Origin: Larix kaempferi
Lineage: Eukaryota; Streptophyta; Pinopsida; Pinales; Pinaceae
NCBI GenBank assembly: GCA_027924585.1
Contig: BSBM01000361.1
Location: forward strand, 66,190,001-66,254,000
DNA length: 64,000 nt
Direction: 5' to 3'
Shown here: piece after piece, positions 47,786 to 60,457 of the stretch
Layout of the letters: each line of letters opens with the position of its first letter
Numbering within the stretch: position 1 is the stretch's first letter
Translations under genes and position numbers: made by a program
Notes under the pieces: generated by a model
Told to the model about the DNA's origin: nothing
Databases searched by the model: none
Seen by the model: only the letters and a program-made list of their open reading frames with translations

Positions 47786-48495
47786 ATGGATAACATAGGA
47801 GGGATCCCTGCTACTGGGGGAATTCCCCCTCCAGTCACTTCAAACCTCGAAGGAGGAGTTAACCCTACCATGTATTTTGCATTCAATTCATGATGGTCTC
47901 TACTATCATCAATATCCACCGAAGGATAAATTCCTCTTATTGCTGGTCCCAACAATGGAATGGTAAGTTCAACATCTATACCACAAGGCACCAATCCTTT
48001 TTCGTTTGGAAATACATCTGCTAGATTTCCATTTATGCCTTCCAGTACACCTCCTATAATGTCAAATTTCACTCCATCTGGTGGTGGTCCTTCCATCCTC
48101 TTCAATGTATTTCCATTTGGAAGTGCACACATAGTAATGGAATCTTCTATAGGCTTGATCATGCCCAAAGGAAGTATGCCTTTCCCAGGCATAAGGGGAA
48201 AAAGTATTGGAGATTCTTAACTAAGCTAACCAACGACCTAGTGTTGTATAAACCTAGTTGGCCCTCTGTCCCCATGTAAATTCCTTCTGATATACCAAAG
48301 TTTGAAGGGAAATATGGGGAATACCTGCAACGCATGCCACGACATTCCATATTTGGTGTTCATCGAATTCACTGATAGAGTATAATATTAGGCTCTGTCT
48401 CTTTCAGAGAACATTAACTGGGGTAACCGCTAAATGGTGCACTGCAAATTTTGATGGCATTTCTTAATCACTTTCAAACACCAATTTGTTATGAG
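47786..48495 (+). pseudogene. Gypsy gag, N-terminal part, interrupted at 48495
   Basis: ATG at 47786 starts MDNIGGIPATGGIPPP. After two stops it continues NPFSFGNTSARFPFMPSSTP. A frameshift near 48220 leads to LVLYKPSWPSVP, IPKFEGKYGEYLQ and then LSLSENINWG and HFLITFKHQFVM. This is the plant gypsy gag core (WP-P--IPKFEGK--ED ... LRLFQRTLTG ... FL-HFQ). It stops where the copia/gypsy chimera inserted; the gag continues at 55181. The 157-aa minus-strand ORF over the same bases is a shadow. Confidence 0.
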
Positions 48496-49050
48496 TGTTA
48501 GAAAAAAAGGATCACTGCAAAATAATAGCATAAAATAAGATGCAGAAATAAATCACATAAACACAATGCAAGAGACACCGATACGTGGTTCGCCCAATCT
48601 TGGATACATCCACTGAGAAATGGCTAGTCCTTTTATTATACCATCCAACAAATGAAGGGATACAACCCACAACACATTCGTTGCAACTTCCTCTTCACTC
48701 TCTCATAGTCTCTCTCACACAATCATAGAGATATTTACAATAATACAATACACAAATGTATTACAATTCCTTCCTTTTAAAGTGGGATTGCCATGGGAAA
48801 ATACCATGGGCTTGTAAATTACCCATTATTGACCAAGTCATGACTATGAAATTACAACATTTTACAAGGCAATAAAAATTTCTTTTGGGGGCGCTACCCC
48901 TAGACCCCCGCAAGGGGGGGGGGGGGGTTACCCCCCCACCCCCACTGGGATGAGTGTACAATCCACCTACACATCACATAAAACCGGTGTACAAACACAA
49001 CTGAAAAAAAAATATCTCTAAATAAAGAATATCAGGCTCCACAACCAACA
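48496..49050 (-). repeat. Copia LTR, complete copy
   Basis: 555 bp. Contains the GC-rich word block CTAGACCCCCGCAAGG and a G tract at 48906-48918. It is followed on the right by the polypurine tract read on the minus strand, so this is the 3' LTR. Confidence 0.
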
Positions 49051-49239
49051 ATCTCTCACTTGGATATTGATCACAACAACTCCAACGCTACTGCATCTGT
49101 TGGACTATGCTCCAAACCTTGGACCTGGAAAATTTATCATATTCACCTTCATGCTTGAAGGCTAATTGAAACTGAGCAGGAACTAAGTTTCTCTCTGGTT
49201 TCTACCTTTGTCAACATGTCTGCAAGATTTTGGCTAGTA

Positions 49240-52200
49240 TGTATCTTTTCCAATTTCAATAGTTCATCTTCCAAAATAGATCATATGAAATGGTACTTGA
49301 GATGTATATGTTTATTCTTAGAATGGAAGGTTGATTTCTTTGCAATATGAATGGCACTTTGGTTGTCACTGTACAACCTTCCATTCTCCTGCTTCTTACC
49401 TAATTCTTCCATGATCCTCTGTAGCCAAATCATCTCTTTACTAGCCTCTGTAGCAGTGACATACTATGCTTTTGTTGTTGAAATTGAAACAAGATTTTGC
49501 AATTTTGAAATCTAGCTTACTGTTGTTCCAACTATAGTAAAAACATACCTTATGGTGATCCTCCTACTATCTTTATCACCTGTCATATCTGCATCAACAT
49601 ATCCCTGTAGAACAGTGTTTAAAGCTCCAAAACATAATGCATGAGTAGTAGTACCTCTCAAATACCTAAGAATCCACTTTAGTGCCTTTCAATGTTCTTT
49701 ACTTAGATTGTTCACATACCTTCTCACAACTCCCATATCTGGTCTTGTGCAGACCATGCCATACATCAAGCTTCCAACTGCTGATGAATAGGGAACCTTG
49801 GACATGCATTATATTCCTCTTGTGTCTTGGAACACATCTCCTTACTTAGTTTGAAATGGTTGTCCAAATGTGTACTAACAGGTTTTGCATCCTGCCGCTT
49901 CTAAACCTCTCCAACACCTTTTCTATGTACTCACCCTAAGACAATGTCAATTTGTGATTTTTCCTATCTCTTGTTATTCTCATACCAAGGATTTGCTTTG
50001 CAGCAGCCAAATCCTGCATCGCAAATGAATTGGATAATTTCCTTTTGAGCATATTTATATCATGCATGTTATACCCTACAACAAGCATGTCATCCACATA
50101 CAATAACAAGATAATATATCTAAACCATTATCTATCTTCTTGAAATAAATATAGTAGTCAAAATGATAGTTACTATAACCTTGTTTTGTCATCAACCTTA
50201 CAAATTTTAAATACCACTATCTTGGATCATGCTTCAGGCCATTTAAGCTCTTCTTCAACCTGCATACTAAATTCTCCTTCCCTTTGACCTCATACCCATA
50301 TGGTTGTTTCATATAAATCTCTTCCTCCAAATCCCTATGGAGAAAGGTTGTTTTTACATCTAACCGTTCAAGATGCAAATCTTATACTGCCACTAAATTT
50401 AAATAGTTCTAATTGAAGTCATTTTAACAACAGGAGAAAATATTTCATCAAAATCTATACCTTTATTTTGTGCAAACCCCTTTACAACAAGTCTGGCCTT
50501 TTACCGCTTCTTGCTTCCATCTTCTTCCTTCAACCTGTAAACCCATTTATTCTGCAATGCTCTTTCACCTGTAGGAAACTGAACCAAATCCTAAGTTTGG
50601 TTTCTTACCAATGAGTCCATCTCTTCATTCATGCCTTTCTCCCACTTCTCTTTATTTTCCACCTGCATTGCTTCTTCATAACATTATGGCTCACCATAAT
50701 CAATCATCAATAAATAATACAATGAAGGAGAGTATCATTCAGGGGGTCTACTTGACTTAGTATATCTTCTAACATTTGTAGGAGTTTGAGGTACCTACTG
50801 TTGTTCTTGATTTTCCAGCACCTTTGGAACTTCATTTTCTTTGATTTCATCAAGCACTGTGTACTCTGTGTTTTCCTTTTCCTGTGTCTTTCCCTATAGC
50901 TAACCTTTATGCATGACATTTTCATTGAATACTAAATCTCTACTCCTAATGCTTTTGTTATTTTCATAATCCCATAAGCGATAACCAAAATCATCAACCC
51001 CGTATCCAATAAAGGTACATTTCTTGAATTTAGCCTCAAGCTTTGATCTATTTTCTTTATCAATTAGGCAAATGCTTAACAAACCAAAAGTTATCATAAA
51101 TGAGTAGTTTACATGTTCACCTGTCCATGCATCCTTTGGAATCCCACCATACAAATCACTTAAAGGACCTATGTTTATTAATTAATCAACAGTTTCTACA
51201 GCATCTACCCAAAATTGTCAGGGAAACCTTGCATGCAATCTCATACACCTTCCATGCTCCATGATTGTTCTGTTCATCCTTTCTGACACACCATTTTCTT
51301 GTGGTGTTCCTAGAATAGTTCTCTCTCTATGAATCTCGTAGTATGAACAGTAACTATCAAACTCCTTGTCATGGTATTCACCTCCATTATCACATTTGAG
51401 ACACTTTAACCTTTTTCCTATCTCATTCTCAACTAAAGCTTTCCATTTCTTAAAAGTAGCAAAAACATCAGATTTTTTTAATGCAATAAACCCAAGTTTT
51501 TCTAGTTGCATCATCAATAAAAGTAATATAATAACGAGAGCCACCAATATCTTGTACCTGATCTAGTTCCTAGACATCTATATGCACAAGCTCTAACTCT
51601 TCACTCTTCTTTTGCTTCCCAACTCTAAAAAATTTGACTCTTTTTTTTTATAAACGTAGTTCTCACAAAATTCCAAACTTACCTACTTCGGATCTGGAAG
51701 CAACTTCCTTGGGTGGAGAATCTGCATCCCCTTCTCACTCACGTGGCCAATCCTATGATTCCACAATGTTGTATATGTTCTTGTGGAAGCTAAAGAGATA
51801 GAATAACTAGTATTATGAGGACATAAATACAATGTACCTATCATGTATCCTTTTTCTATCACCATTGATCCTTTAGTGATCTTCTACCACGTTTCTCCAA
51901 ACGTAGATAAATAGTCACCATCTCCCAACTTCCTTGTTGAGATTAGATTTATTTTCATAGAAGAAATATGCCTTACATCTTTCAGTAGCCATTCACCTCA
52001 ATTCTTTAACTTTTATCCATACCTTACCCATTCCAACAATTTTACATGGTTCATCATTGCCCAATAAAACATGTCCAAAATCACCTAGAACATAATCATG
52101 AAATAATTTCCTATGGGGTGTAGCATGACATGAAACCCATGAATCTACTAGTATCCATTAATCACTAGTATTATCTAGTGCAAGAATCAAATCATCTTGT

Positions 52201-52765
52201 AACACATCACCTACTACATTTGCTTCTTAAGTAGTCTCATGTTGTCCATCTCCTTTCTTGTTTAGAGATCCACGGTCTTTCGTAAGATGTCCTTTCTTAC
52301 CACGGTTACAACACTTTATCTTTCCCATCTTGGACTTGGATCTGCCCTTCCTAGACTTCCCATGATTATATGGGATCTTTCCTCTCTCCTTATGTCTTCC
52401 CCTACTCCCCATGGTCAATGCATTACCTAATGTTTCACACATGCTTTTCATTTTCATTTCCTCGTTAAGAATAACACCAACAACATCATAAAATTTTAGA
52501 GTGTTTAAACCAGAGACAGAGTTACTTACAGCCACGACCAAGCCATTCCAGCTTCATGGCAATGAGCACAAGATTAGAAGAGACCTAACCTAATCTTCAA
52601 AGTTCACTGTTATAGAACTTAGTTGATTAGTAATCATATTAAATTCATTTAAATGGTCAACAACATACCCACCTTCTAACATCTTCATATTAAATAAATG
52701 CTTCACTAGAAATACCTTGTTGGAGGCCAAGGGTTTTTCATACAATTTAGCCAATGTTCTCAATG
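49240..52765 (-). pseudogene. Copia gag-pol remnant
   Basis: From right to left on the minus strand: gag tail 52765-52590 (LAKLYEKPLASNKVFLVKHL, DHLNEFNMITNQLSS); a zinc-knuckle-like CCNRGKKGHLTKD near 52290; protease near 52150 (ILVDSWVSCHATP); pre-integrase motif WNHRIGHVSEKGMQILHPRK near 51730; integrase core 51547-51218 (KCDNGGEYHDKEF, GTPQENGVSERMNRTIMEHG); reverse transcriptase about 50700-49700 with YVDD at 50089-50100; RNase H 49470-49275 (TATEASKEMIWLQRIMEEL, LYSDNQSAIHIAKK). Domain order is typical of Ty1/copia. Many stops and frameshifts; inactive. Confidence 0.
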
Positions 52766-54975
52766 AAGTTATGAGTGCTACCAGAATCAATGAGTATGGT
52801 ACGAGGGAGCTTCTTGAAGTATCCCCTGACCCGCATTGTTTGTGGGGCGGTGATTCCGATACAGCATGGAGAGAGATCTTGGGTGGGTCGTCCTGAGATA
52901 GGGTGTCAACAGGCGGGTGTTGAATGTCGACCTGATCATCTACTGTATATGTAGCTTCTTCACCAAGTTCTGAGGCAGGCAGAGAATCCACATCCAAGAT
53001 ATAGAGCTTTTGTTGAACACATCTATGTCCCCGAGTGAATTTCTCATCACAATTATAACAAAGCCATTTTTCTCGGCGTGCCTGCATCTCTGTTTCAGAC
53101 AAATGCTTGATAGGAGTTGGTTGACGAGCAAGCATGATGGGAGGTCATTGAGAACCCATATTTATGAATGGAAAAAAGGTGGGTTTGGAGGGTTGTTGAG
53201 CTGCGATATTGTCCTTTTCCAACTTAGCCAACCCTAGGACTTCCATCATTGTGTTGGGACAGAACATTTTGACCTCTGAGCGGATTTCATCCTTGAGACC
53301 ACTGATAAAACAACTCCTGTAGAATTCATCAGACAATCATTCTGTGTAATTGGCCAGTTTCTCAAATTTTGTCTGATACTCTCTCACTGTGCCCATTTGG
53401 TGAAGTTTAGTGAGTGCTCCTATGAAGTCATCAAAAGCACTAGGACCAAATCATGGCAAAAGGAGTTGGCAAAAATCTGTCCAGTTTGGCTCGAGATGAG
53501 CTTTGATGTACCAACGGTACCATTAAAGGGCTTCCTATTCCAAATGAATGGATGCAAGTAAAACTTTCTGGACATCAAAAGTATTATGCAGACTAAAATA
53601 TTGTTCTGCTCGGTATATCCATCCAGTTGGATCAATACCATTGAAGCGAGGAAAATCAAGCTTCGGCCCCCGAAAATTGCTGGAAGAAGAGAACCCGGTG
53701 GCTGCAAAAGATTCTGGCTATCGGTTATAGTTCATGGCTAAATGCTGAAGATGGAGGATGAGAAATTTTTCATCCAGATCTTGGAGTTTGGTTTTGATGG
53801 CTGCAAGTGCTTCCTCCATGGTGTGTGCTCCTGCATGGGTGACAACCATAACCAGGTTTTTTTTTTTTTTTTTTTTGGAATGGGTTGAAAAACACAAATA
53901 GAAGCTGATTTAGTAAAGGGAAATTTGGATTGGGGAAAAAATTTGATGGGTAATTGGGGTTTGACTAGATTTTGGACACTGTCGAAAGGACAGGAAAGCA
54001 AACAAGGGGGATTTCAGAAGCAGGGTGAAAGAATGAGAAAATTTGGCAAAGAGGGACAAAGAAGCAGAATTAGAAAAGGAACTCTATGGTAAAATTTGAA
54101 GGTGATTGGGTGAAATCTGAGGAAGTTATGGCAAACCCTAAAAAGAGACAAATGTGGGATTTCAGGCTTTGGGAAGTGGAATTGGGGATAGGGTCCTTAG
54201 GAATGAAATATGCAGAATGGGATTACAGGGGTTCCCCAAAAGTTTCAAGGGAAACAAAGTGAAAACAAAGGAGATATGGAGAAAAAACTGGTTTTTTATT
54301 TATTTTATGGAGCGGCTACGACTCGGAAGGGATCTGAAACAGATAGATCTGTAACGACCCAGAAGTGAGTGGAAACAGAGGGATCTGAAACGGCGCGAAA
54401 TGGATTGAAAACGACTAGATCTAGAATGGCTTTCAGAATGGATCTGAATGACTGGATCTGAAACAGCGCAGCAATGATCGACAATAGTTCAGCTGAAAAT
54501 AGATATGGACCCTAGGTATGTGCGGCTGCCTAACAGTTCATGGGTTTCACTCGGCCACCAATGCTGTCTGACGGCTTGCGTATTGGGGCAGTACCCCTCA
54601 CTCCATGGCTCAGGTAAAACTGATAACTGCTTTGCCACAAATGACAGCTCTTGGTTTACCTCACAGGTGGGAACTAGTCAATTAGGTAGGGGTCGTTGCC
54701 CTTTTCGCTGGCAGGTCCTCTCAATGGGATAGCTACTTCGGGGTTCCTGTGGTACTCTTCACAATGAGTTTTAGGGCTTATGCCCAAGTACTTCCCACAA
54801 TTAAGCAGATAGGGATTATTCCCAAATCCAAACTTGCAACAGATGCGAAAAAAAAATTGGCAAAAATTCCACCCAACGAGCCCAAGAAAGTGCTTTGATA
54901 CTAGATGTGAAAAACCTGCAATAATTAATTAATGCAAATACACGAGATATCAGAAATAATAGAACTCAGAATCCA
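52765..54975 (-). mobile_element. Gypsy segment inside the copia element
   Basis: It aligns with 59615-61815 of the complete gypsy derivative at 57705-62194. From the right it contains the last about 68 bp of the LTR, a decayed primer site (54890-54905), a leader, the gag start near 53820 and a zinc knuckle (CYNCDEKFTRGHRC reading in another copy; here near 53040). It ends inside the protease at ILIDSGS-like sequence near 52775, where copia gag sequence takes over. The junction shares a few bases (TTGA) with both parents. At about 53610 this copy keeps CGA where the complete element has TGA. Confidence 0.
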
Positions 54976-54980
54976 TAGAA

Positions 54981-55180
54981 CCCATTATTGACCAAGTTGT
55001 GACTATGAAATTACAACATTTTACAAGGCAATAAAAATTTCTTTTGGGGGGCTAAGTCCCTCCACACCCCCCCCACTAGGATGAGTGTACAGTCCACCTG
55101 CACATCATATAAAACTGGGGTACAAACACGACAGAACAACAAGTTCTCTAAATCAGGAAGATCAAGATCCACAACCAACA
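54981..55180 (-). repeat. Copia LTR remnant at the right end of the chimera
   Basis: Matches 48822-49050 (CCCATTATTGACCAAG to CCACAACCAACA). The first about 326 bp of the LTR copy, as read from the left, are missing and replaced by gypsy sequence. Confidence 0.
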
Positions 55181-55815
55181 ATGCGACACATCTCTTTAAT
55201 CGCATCCATGAGTGGTGAAGAAGGTGTCATTTTATGAAAGCTCAGATTCTTGATGAATGTTTAGTGGATTTTTTTATAAAGCCGTTGCAACCATTTATTG
55301 TGAAATATGTAGCTCTACTAGGGGTCACTACTGAGGAACAAGTGATCATCAAGGACCAACAATTGGATTTGGTATACTCACAAGCTCAGATGTTATAAGA
55401 GAAACTTCTCACTTCTCCTAGATAGAAAGCTAATCCAATGCAATCGAAGCCTAGACCTCATGCTAACAACATGATTGGTTCAATAGAAAATGCAATAATT
55501 AGCCAGGTCACCACATAAATGGGACAAACTTATTTAAAAGTGCCAATAGTTTCTCATACCAACACCAACAACCCTGCTCCAAACTACCTCTAATGTTTTT
55601 TCTATACAGACATCTAATGCCAAGGATAAGTACCAGTATCCTGAAGGGAAGAAACAAAAAAAAATAAGAAGAATGAAAACAAAGGAAATAATGCAAAAAA
55701 AAATGTTAGTGGGGATAAGAAAGAAAAGAGGAAAGTGAAATTGTTATGCAAACTCTGTGGTGAATATCACTTGACTCATCAATGTCCCAAAATGGAGTTT
55801 GATCAATGAATATTG
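55181..55815 (+). pseudogene. Gypsy gag, C-terminal part, after the chimera
   Basis: Continues the gag begun at 47786: ATHLFNRIHEW, RRCHFMKAQILDECLVDFFI, GVTTEEQVIIKDQQLDLVYS, then a zinc knuckle LCKLCGEYHLTHQCPKM near 55747-55797. The order and wording follow the plant gypsy gag pattern (ATHISDHIHEWRRR-like). Stops near 55232 and 55397 mark decay. Confidence 0.
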
Positions 55816-57704
55816 GTGTAGCAAGAAGCTCCCAAGAAACTAGTTGTTATAACCAACACATTTCCTCCACATCACCAACAAATAGTTGTTGGTACCCAAA
55901 CTAACCACGTACCTCTGCAAGGGGGAAATTTGGGAGCCTCCTCCAAAGGGGGAAACCCATCGAATGGAAACATAAATGTGTATGAACAAGAGGCTACCAT
56001 CCAAAACAAATCTTGTAATTATGAGACACCTGCATCTGGATCCAAAGGAAAGGATGCCCTTGACTCTAAATTTCCCAATCCTCTACACATCAAGAAGCCA
56101 ACTAATGACATGATGCATCGCATGTCGAAATGTGTGCCAAAACAAAACACGTACAATCCTAATGCACATGCCACTCAAAATTATAGCATTGTTGAAAACA
56201 TGGACCAAGATCCATGTGTGATGTCAACTTTACATGTACTCCAGAACCCTCCTACACAGTGAAATACCTTATTAACAAAAATTGGGGTTTAGGACCCTTT
56301 GGATTCTTAGTTGATAACATTTGACTTGGATAACTGGAAACCTCAATTGCCTGATTTTGGCACATTTTAGATTCAGATTTCGACAAGAAGGTCGAACATT
56401 TTCATGACTATGGTCAATGAAGGGGCTTCCACCTATGTGATGTCCTTGTCATGTTGGAAAGCTATAGGCTCTCCTGAGACTATTTCCTGAGCTACAATGT
56501 TGAAAGCATTTGACGATCATCTTTTCAGACCTCATGTAATTACCTTGGCTCTTGCAATAGAGATAGGGGGAAATACTATAACCGTGGAGGTTGAATTCAT
56601 CATCGATGCATTATATTATAAACTCATGTTAGGTTGAAACTGGGCTTATGTTATGATGGATGTGGCATCATCAATTTTCTATGTGATTTGTTTTCCACAT
56701 GAAGGAAAGATCATCGCCATAGACCAAACATATTTTTCTAGAAATAAGTCTATCCAAATAACTGCAACAAATGTTCCTTTGGTTGGTCATTCCATGAAAT
56801 CTTGTGAAAAATTGGAGTGGGGATGTACCCTTCATTTATGTGCATGTTTAATCATCCCCCACCTATCCCTCAAGAGAATGTTGCCTCGATAGACACAATC
56901 TCTTCAATTTTCGCTAGTTTTGTGGTAAGAGTATGTCACTTTAGAACTTCTTATTTTGAAGATCTGTGGATAGTGCTAGATTCCACCTAGGGATCTGGGT
57001 ATAGAAGTGAACCAACATATTTATGTATAGATAAAGTAGCTTATCAAGCTATTTTATCTAATATGGAATACCATGATCATAAATCTACACCAATGGAGGA
57101 ATCCAATCAATATACCATGCCCGTATGGGATATTGTTTCTTTACGTTGTCAAGACCCCTTATACATGGTTCTATCTTCTGACGAATCTATTTTGGAATCC
57201 ATGTCTTTGGAGAAAAGACCCTAGAAGGATATACACTAATGTGCATCATTATTTCCTACCATGAATTGATTAAGGATTGCTGAGAATAAAATTATCAGAC
57301 AGAGAAATATGGATTGGTATGGGATCCCTCTTGCTAGGTACAAAGTATATGAAGAGGGAAATATGGCTATCATTTCCAAAACCATCCCAATTGATATATC
57401 CAAGACACCTAGGGTCGTTGAGAATTCCTTTATTGGTGTAGATTGTTCTCTAGAATAGATAGAAGTTTATACCGCACTATTTAAAGAATATCGAGATATT
57501 TTCGCCTGGTCTTATGAAGAGATGACACGTATTGATCCTAGAGTTATAAAAAATTAAATTAAAACATAACCTAATGTTAAGATTGTTTGGAAAAAACTAC
57601 GACCATTCAACCCTTTGCAGGTAAATGTTGTTAAGGAAGAAGTGGAGAAACTTCTCCATGCTAGTTTTATCTATCATGTCTCACTAACTGAATGGGTGTC
57701 AAAT
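55816..57704 (+). pseudogene. Gypsy protease and reverse transcriptase start
   Basis: 55930-56262 is a linker frame rich in Asn and Lys. Protease lies near 56410-56700: VNEGASTYVMSLSCWKAIGS (the catalytic D-S/T-G reads N-E-G), then NWAYVMMDVASSIFYVICFP. Reverse transcriptase begins near 57480: LFKEYRDIFAWSYEEM, VKEEVEKLLHASFIYHV, TEWVSN. It is split at 57704 by the 4490-bp insertion and resumes at 62195 with LILANKKQGN. In-frame stops are present. Confidence 0.
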
Positions 57705-58152
57705 TGTGAAGAACCTGCAATAATTAATTTATGCAAATACACAATATATCAGAAATAATAGAGCTCAGAATCACTTTTATATTGATCACGAGCCACTTCG
57801 AGGGGGCAACCTCCTTTGAGCAAGCTCAATACAATTAACTTCACGGTGCCTTCATAGGCCTCAACACACACTTATATACTAAGTCTAGGCACCAATAACA
57901 TGGGTCAATACTATGTGTCAATACAAACCATGGGCTAATACAAACCATGGGCTAAGTCTAGGCACCAATACTATGAGTCAAAACCATGGGCCAATACAAA
58001 CTATGGATCAACAAAACTATGGGCGACTTACAAAGCATATGCGCCAACAACAATAACACAAACTATGGATTGACAAATACTACGGGACGACTTACAAATC
58101 ATATGCGCCCAACAACAATATACTAACAAAGTAAAGACATGGGTTCCTAACA
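57705..58152 (-). repeat. 3' LTR of the gypsy derivative
   Basis: 448 bp, next to the polypurine tract on its right. It contains reiterated CCATGGGCTAATACAAA-like words, so LTR length varies within the family (374 and 372 bp in the solo copies). Confidence 0.
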
Positions 58153-58433
58153 TCCCCTCTCCCTTAGAAAAATCTTTGTCCTCAAAGCTTTAGATGTGGA
58201 AATTGATGCAGAATCTGAAGGAGTGGGTCCCATGTAGCATCCTCAAGTTGCATTCCGAGCCACTAGTGCCTTTGGAGTTTTAGGGAGTATTGCGTGGAAG
58301 GCTGTAGATGAAGAAGAACCATATCAACGACGTGAAAAGTGTGCTCAGAACGGTGCTGATCGGCTTGTTGTTTCAGTGGAATTCTTGCCATGTGAAGATT
58401 GTCCTGTAGAATGAGATGAAGCTGATCACGGTT

Positions 58434-60389
58434 TCAAATAATTGAGTCAATTTCCTGAACTGGGGAGTTGCTAAAGGTGTATGGAAGAAGAACTAGTGGT
58501 GCCTGTCCAGAGACTGCTTCATATGGTGTCCTTTGAGATGTGGTACTATACCACTGGAGCACTTCTAGGAAATCCATAGAAATAGTTGTCCAAATCTGTG
58601 GAGGGATGGGCAAGGGTTCAAGCAGTCCCGAAAGGAGTGTCGTTTCACCCTTGTTGACCTGGAAAGTATCACAGTCAACCACCATCCATTGAATTGTCAT
58701 TTTGAGTCCCTGCCAAAAGAAGTTACATTGTTCCTGGTCATATGGTTTGAGGAACCCAGAGTGCCCTACTGATGAAGAAGCATGGAGTTCATAGAAGAGA
58801 TAGCCTCGTTGAACAGATTGCAACCAATTTGGAACAAGCAGAGAGATAGCTGTAAGAGAAACTAGGTCATCAAATGTGCAAGGAGGAGCATCTTCCACCA
58901 TATTGTCCTTACCCTTCTGGTAAGTGGTTGCATAGTCATAACCCATAAGTTGGATAACCCATTTCAGGTGTGCTGGGGAGGAGACCCGTTGTTCTAGGGA
59001 AGTTTCCAAACTCTGGAGATCAGTCTTGATGCAGAAATAATTCCCCAATAGGGATGGCTGCCACTTTTGTACTGTATGCAAAATAACCATCATCTCCTGC
59101 TGAGATGTAGATGCGGAAAAATGTTTACTGGAAAGGTCTCGTGAAGGCGGCAAGCCCACTATTGCAACAAAGACACATGCATATCTATCCAAGGAAGTAG
59201 TGGAGACCATTGGTGGGTGCATCTGAAGGGAATGGAGATGCACAATGACACCATGTGAATTCTTCTTAAGGATATTTTCCAGGTGATGTGAACTGATGAT
59301 GCGGATAGACCCTGGTTGTAAGCCCATAAATTTTTGTTGTGTCCCATTGACTGAAAACTGCATCCAAAGTTCAGCAAAATCCCATAAGATGGGGCCAAGT
59401 GTGCGTAACCATTGAACGCCCAAAACCACATCACATCCGCCTAAGGACAAGGCAAACATGTCAAAGCGTAGGTTATAATCTTCCATAGAGATATGCACAT
59501 TGTGACACTTCCCCTTGCAAGGTAAGGTGCCCCCATTGGCAACCATGACTTCAAAGTTGGAGCAAGGATGGACAAAACAATCAGCCTGTTTGGCAATCCG
59601 AGGGTCAATGAAGTTATGAGTGCTACCAGAATCAATGAGTATGGTAAGAGGGAGATTCTTGAAGTATCCCCTGACCCGCATTGTTTGTGGGGTGGTGACG
59701 CTGGTTACAGCATGGAGAGAGATCTCAGGTGGGTCATCCTGAGATGGGGTGTCAACAGGTGGGTGTTGAATTTCGACCTGATCATCTACTGTATATGTAG
59801 CTTCTTCACCAAGTTCTGAGGCAGGCGAAGAATCCACATCCAAGAGATAGAGATTTTGTTGAACACATCTATGTCCCCGAGTGAATTTCTCATCACAATT
59901 ATAACAAAGCCCTTTTTCTCGGCGCGCCTGCATCTCTATTTCAGACAAATTCTTGATAGGAGTTGGTTGAGGAGTAAGCGTGATGGGAGGTCGTTGGGAA
60001 CCCATATTTCTGAAGGAAACAAAGGTGGGTTTGGAGTGTTGTTGAGCTATGATATTGTCCTCTTCCAACTTAGCCAACCCTAGGACTTCCATCATTGTGT
60101 TGGGACAGAACATTTTGACCTCTGAGCGGATTTCATCCTTGAGACCATTGATAAAACAACTCCTGTAGAATTCATCAGACAATCCTTCTATGTGATTGGC
60201 TAGTTTCTCAAATTCTGTCTGATGCTCTCTCATTGTGCCCATTTGGTGAAGTTTAGTGACTGCTCCTGTCAAGTCATCAAAATCACTAGGACCAAATCGT
60301 GGCAAAAGGAGTTGGCAAAAATCTGTCCAATTTGGCTCGGGATGAGCTTTGATGTACCAATGGTACCATTGAAGGGCTTCCTGTTCCAA
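58434..60389 (-). CDS. Fused gag-protease-RNase H-integrase remnant, 651 codons
   Basis: An uninterrupted frame. Residues 1-115: retrotransposon gag domain (FCQLLLPRFG, TEFEKLANHIEGLSDEF). 162-175: zinc knuckle C162, C165, H173, C175. 245-330: aspartic protease with LIDSGSTHNF (DSG at 253-255) and DVVLGVQWLRTLG. About 400 onward jumps to RNase H: YFCIKTDLQSLETSLEQRVS (451-470) and QKGKDNMVEDA. Integrase zinc region 531-580 keeps H536, H543 and C573 but has F576 in place of the last Cys. 590-608 is PIPPQIWTTISMDFLE, then a jump to YSTTSQRTPYEAVSGQAP (614-631). The reverse transcriptase and integrase catalytic core are missing while the frame stays open. The true gag start is probably ATG at 60665; a TGA near 60457 (CGA to TGA) separates it from this frame, whose annotated Met is internal. 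Gag and protease could be made only if that stop is bypassed. Confidence 0.
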   Translation of the reverse strand: MEQEALQWYHWYIKAHPEPNWTDFCQLLLPRFGPSDFDDLTGAVTKLHQMGTMREHQTEFEKLANHIEGLSDEFYRSCFINGLKDEIRSEVKMFCPNTMMEVLGLAKLEEDNIIAQQHSKPTFVSFRNMGSQRPPITLTPQPTPIKNLSEIEMQARREKGLCYNCDEKFTRGHRCVQQNLYLLDVDSSPASELGEEATYTVDDQVEIQHPPVDTPSQDDPPEISLHAVTSVTTPQTMRVRGYFKNLPLTILIDSGSTHNFIDPRIAKQADCFVHPCSNFEVMVANGGTLPCKGKCHNVHISMEDYNLRFDMFALSLGGCDVVLGVQWLRTLGPILWDFAELWMQFSVNGTQQKFMGLQPGSIRIISSHHLENILKKNSHGVIVHLHSLQMHPPMVSTTSLDRYACVFVAIVGLPPSRDLSSKHFSASTSQQEMMVILHTVQKWQPSLLGNYFCIKTDLQSLETSLEQRVSSPAHLKWVIQLMGYDYATTYQKGKDNMVEDAPPCTFDDLVSLTAISLLVPNWLQSVQRGYLFYELHASSSVGHSGFLKPYDQEQCNFFWQGLKMTIQWMVVDCDTFQVNKGETTLLSGLLEPLPIPPQIWTTISMDFLEVLQWYSTTSQRTPYEAVSGQAPLVLLPYTFSNSPVQEIDSII

Positions 60390-60457
60390 ATGAAAGGATG
60401 CAAGTGGAACTTTATGGACATCAAAAGTATTATGTAGACTGAAATATTGTTCTTCTC

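Larger units (their letters stand above)
48496..55180 (-). mobile_element. Chimeric copia element with an internal gypsy segment
   Basis: Left LTR 48496-49050 begins TGTTAG and ends CCAACA. A partial right LTR, 54981-55180, matches its last 230 bp. Likely target duplications are ATGAG (48491-48495) and ATGCG (55181-55185). On the minus strand the order is: copia LTR remnant, gypsy segment 54975-52765 (LTR end, primer region, gag, zinc knuckle, start of protease), copia gag tail, protease, integrase, reverse transcriptase, RNase H, polypurine tract (minus CCAAGTGAGAGAT at 49051-49063), copia LTR. The gypsy segment replaces part of the 5' LTR, the primer site and the start of copia gag. All frames carry stops. 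Confidence 0.

Noticed and set aside
47719-48192. 157-aa minus-strand ORF
   Set aside because: Lies antisense to a gypsy gag frame that has recognisable motifs and continues across an insertion; the minus frame is a shadow.
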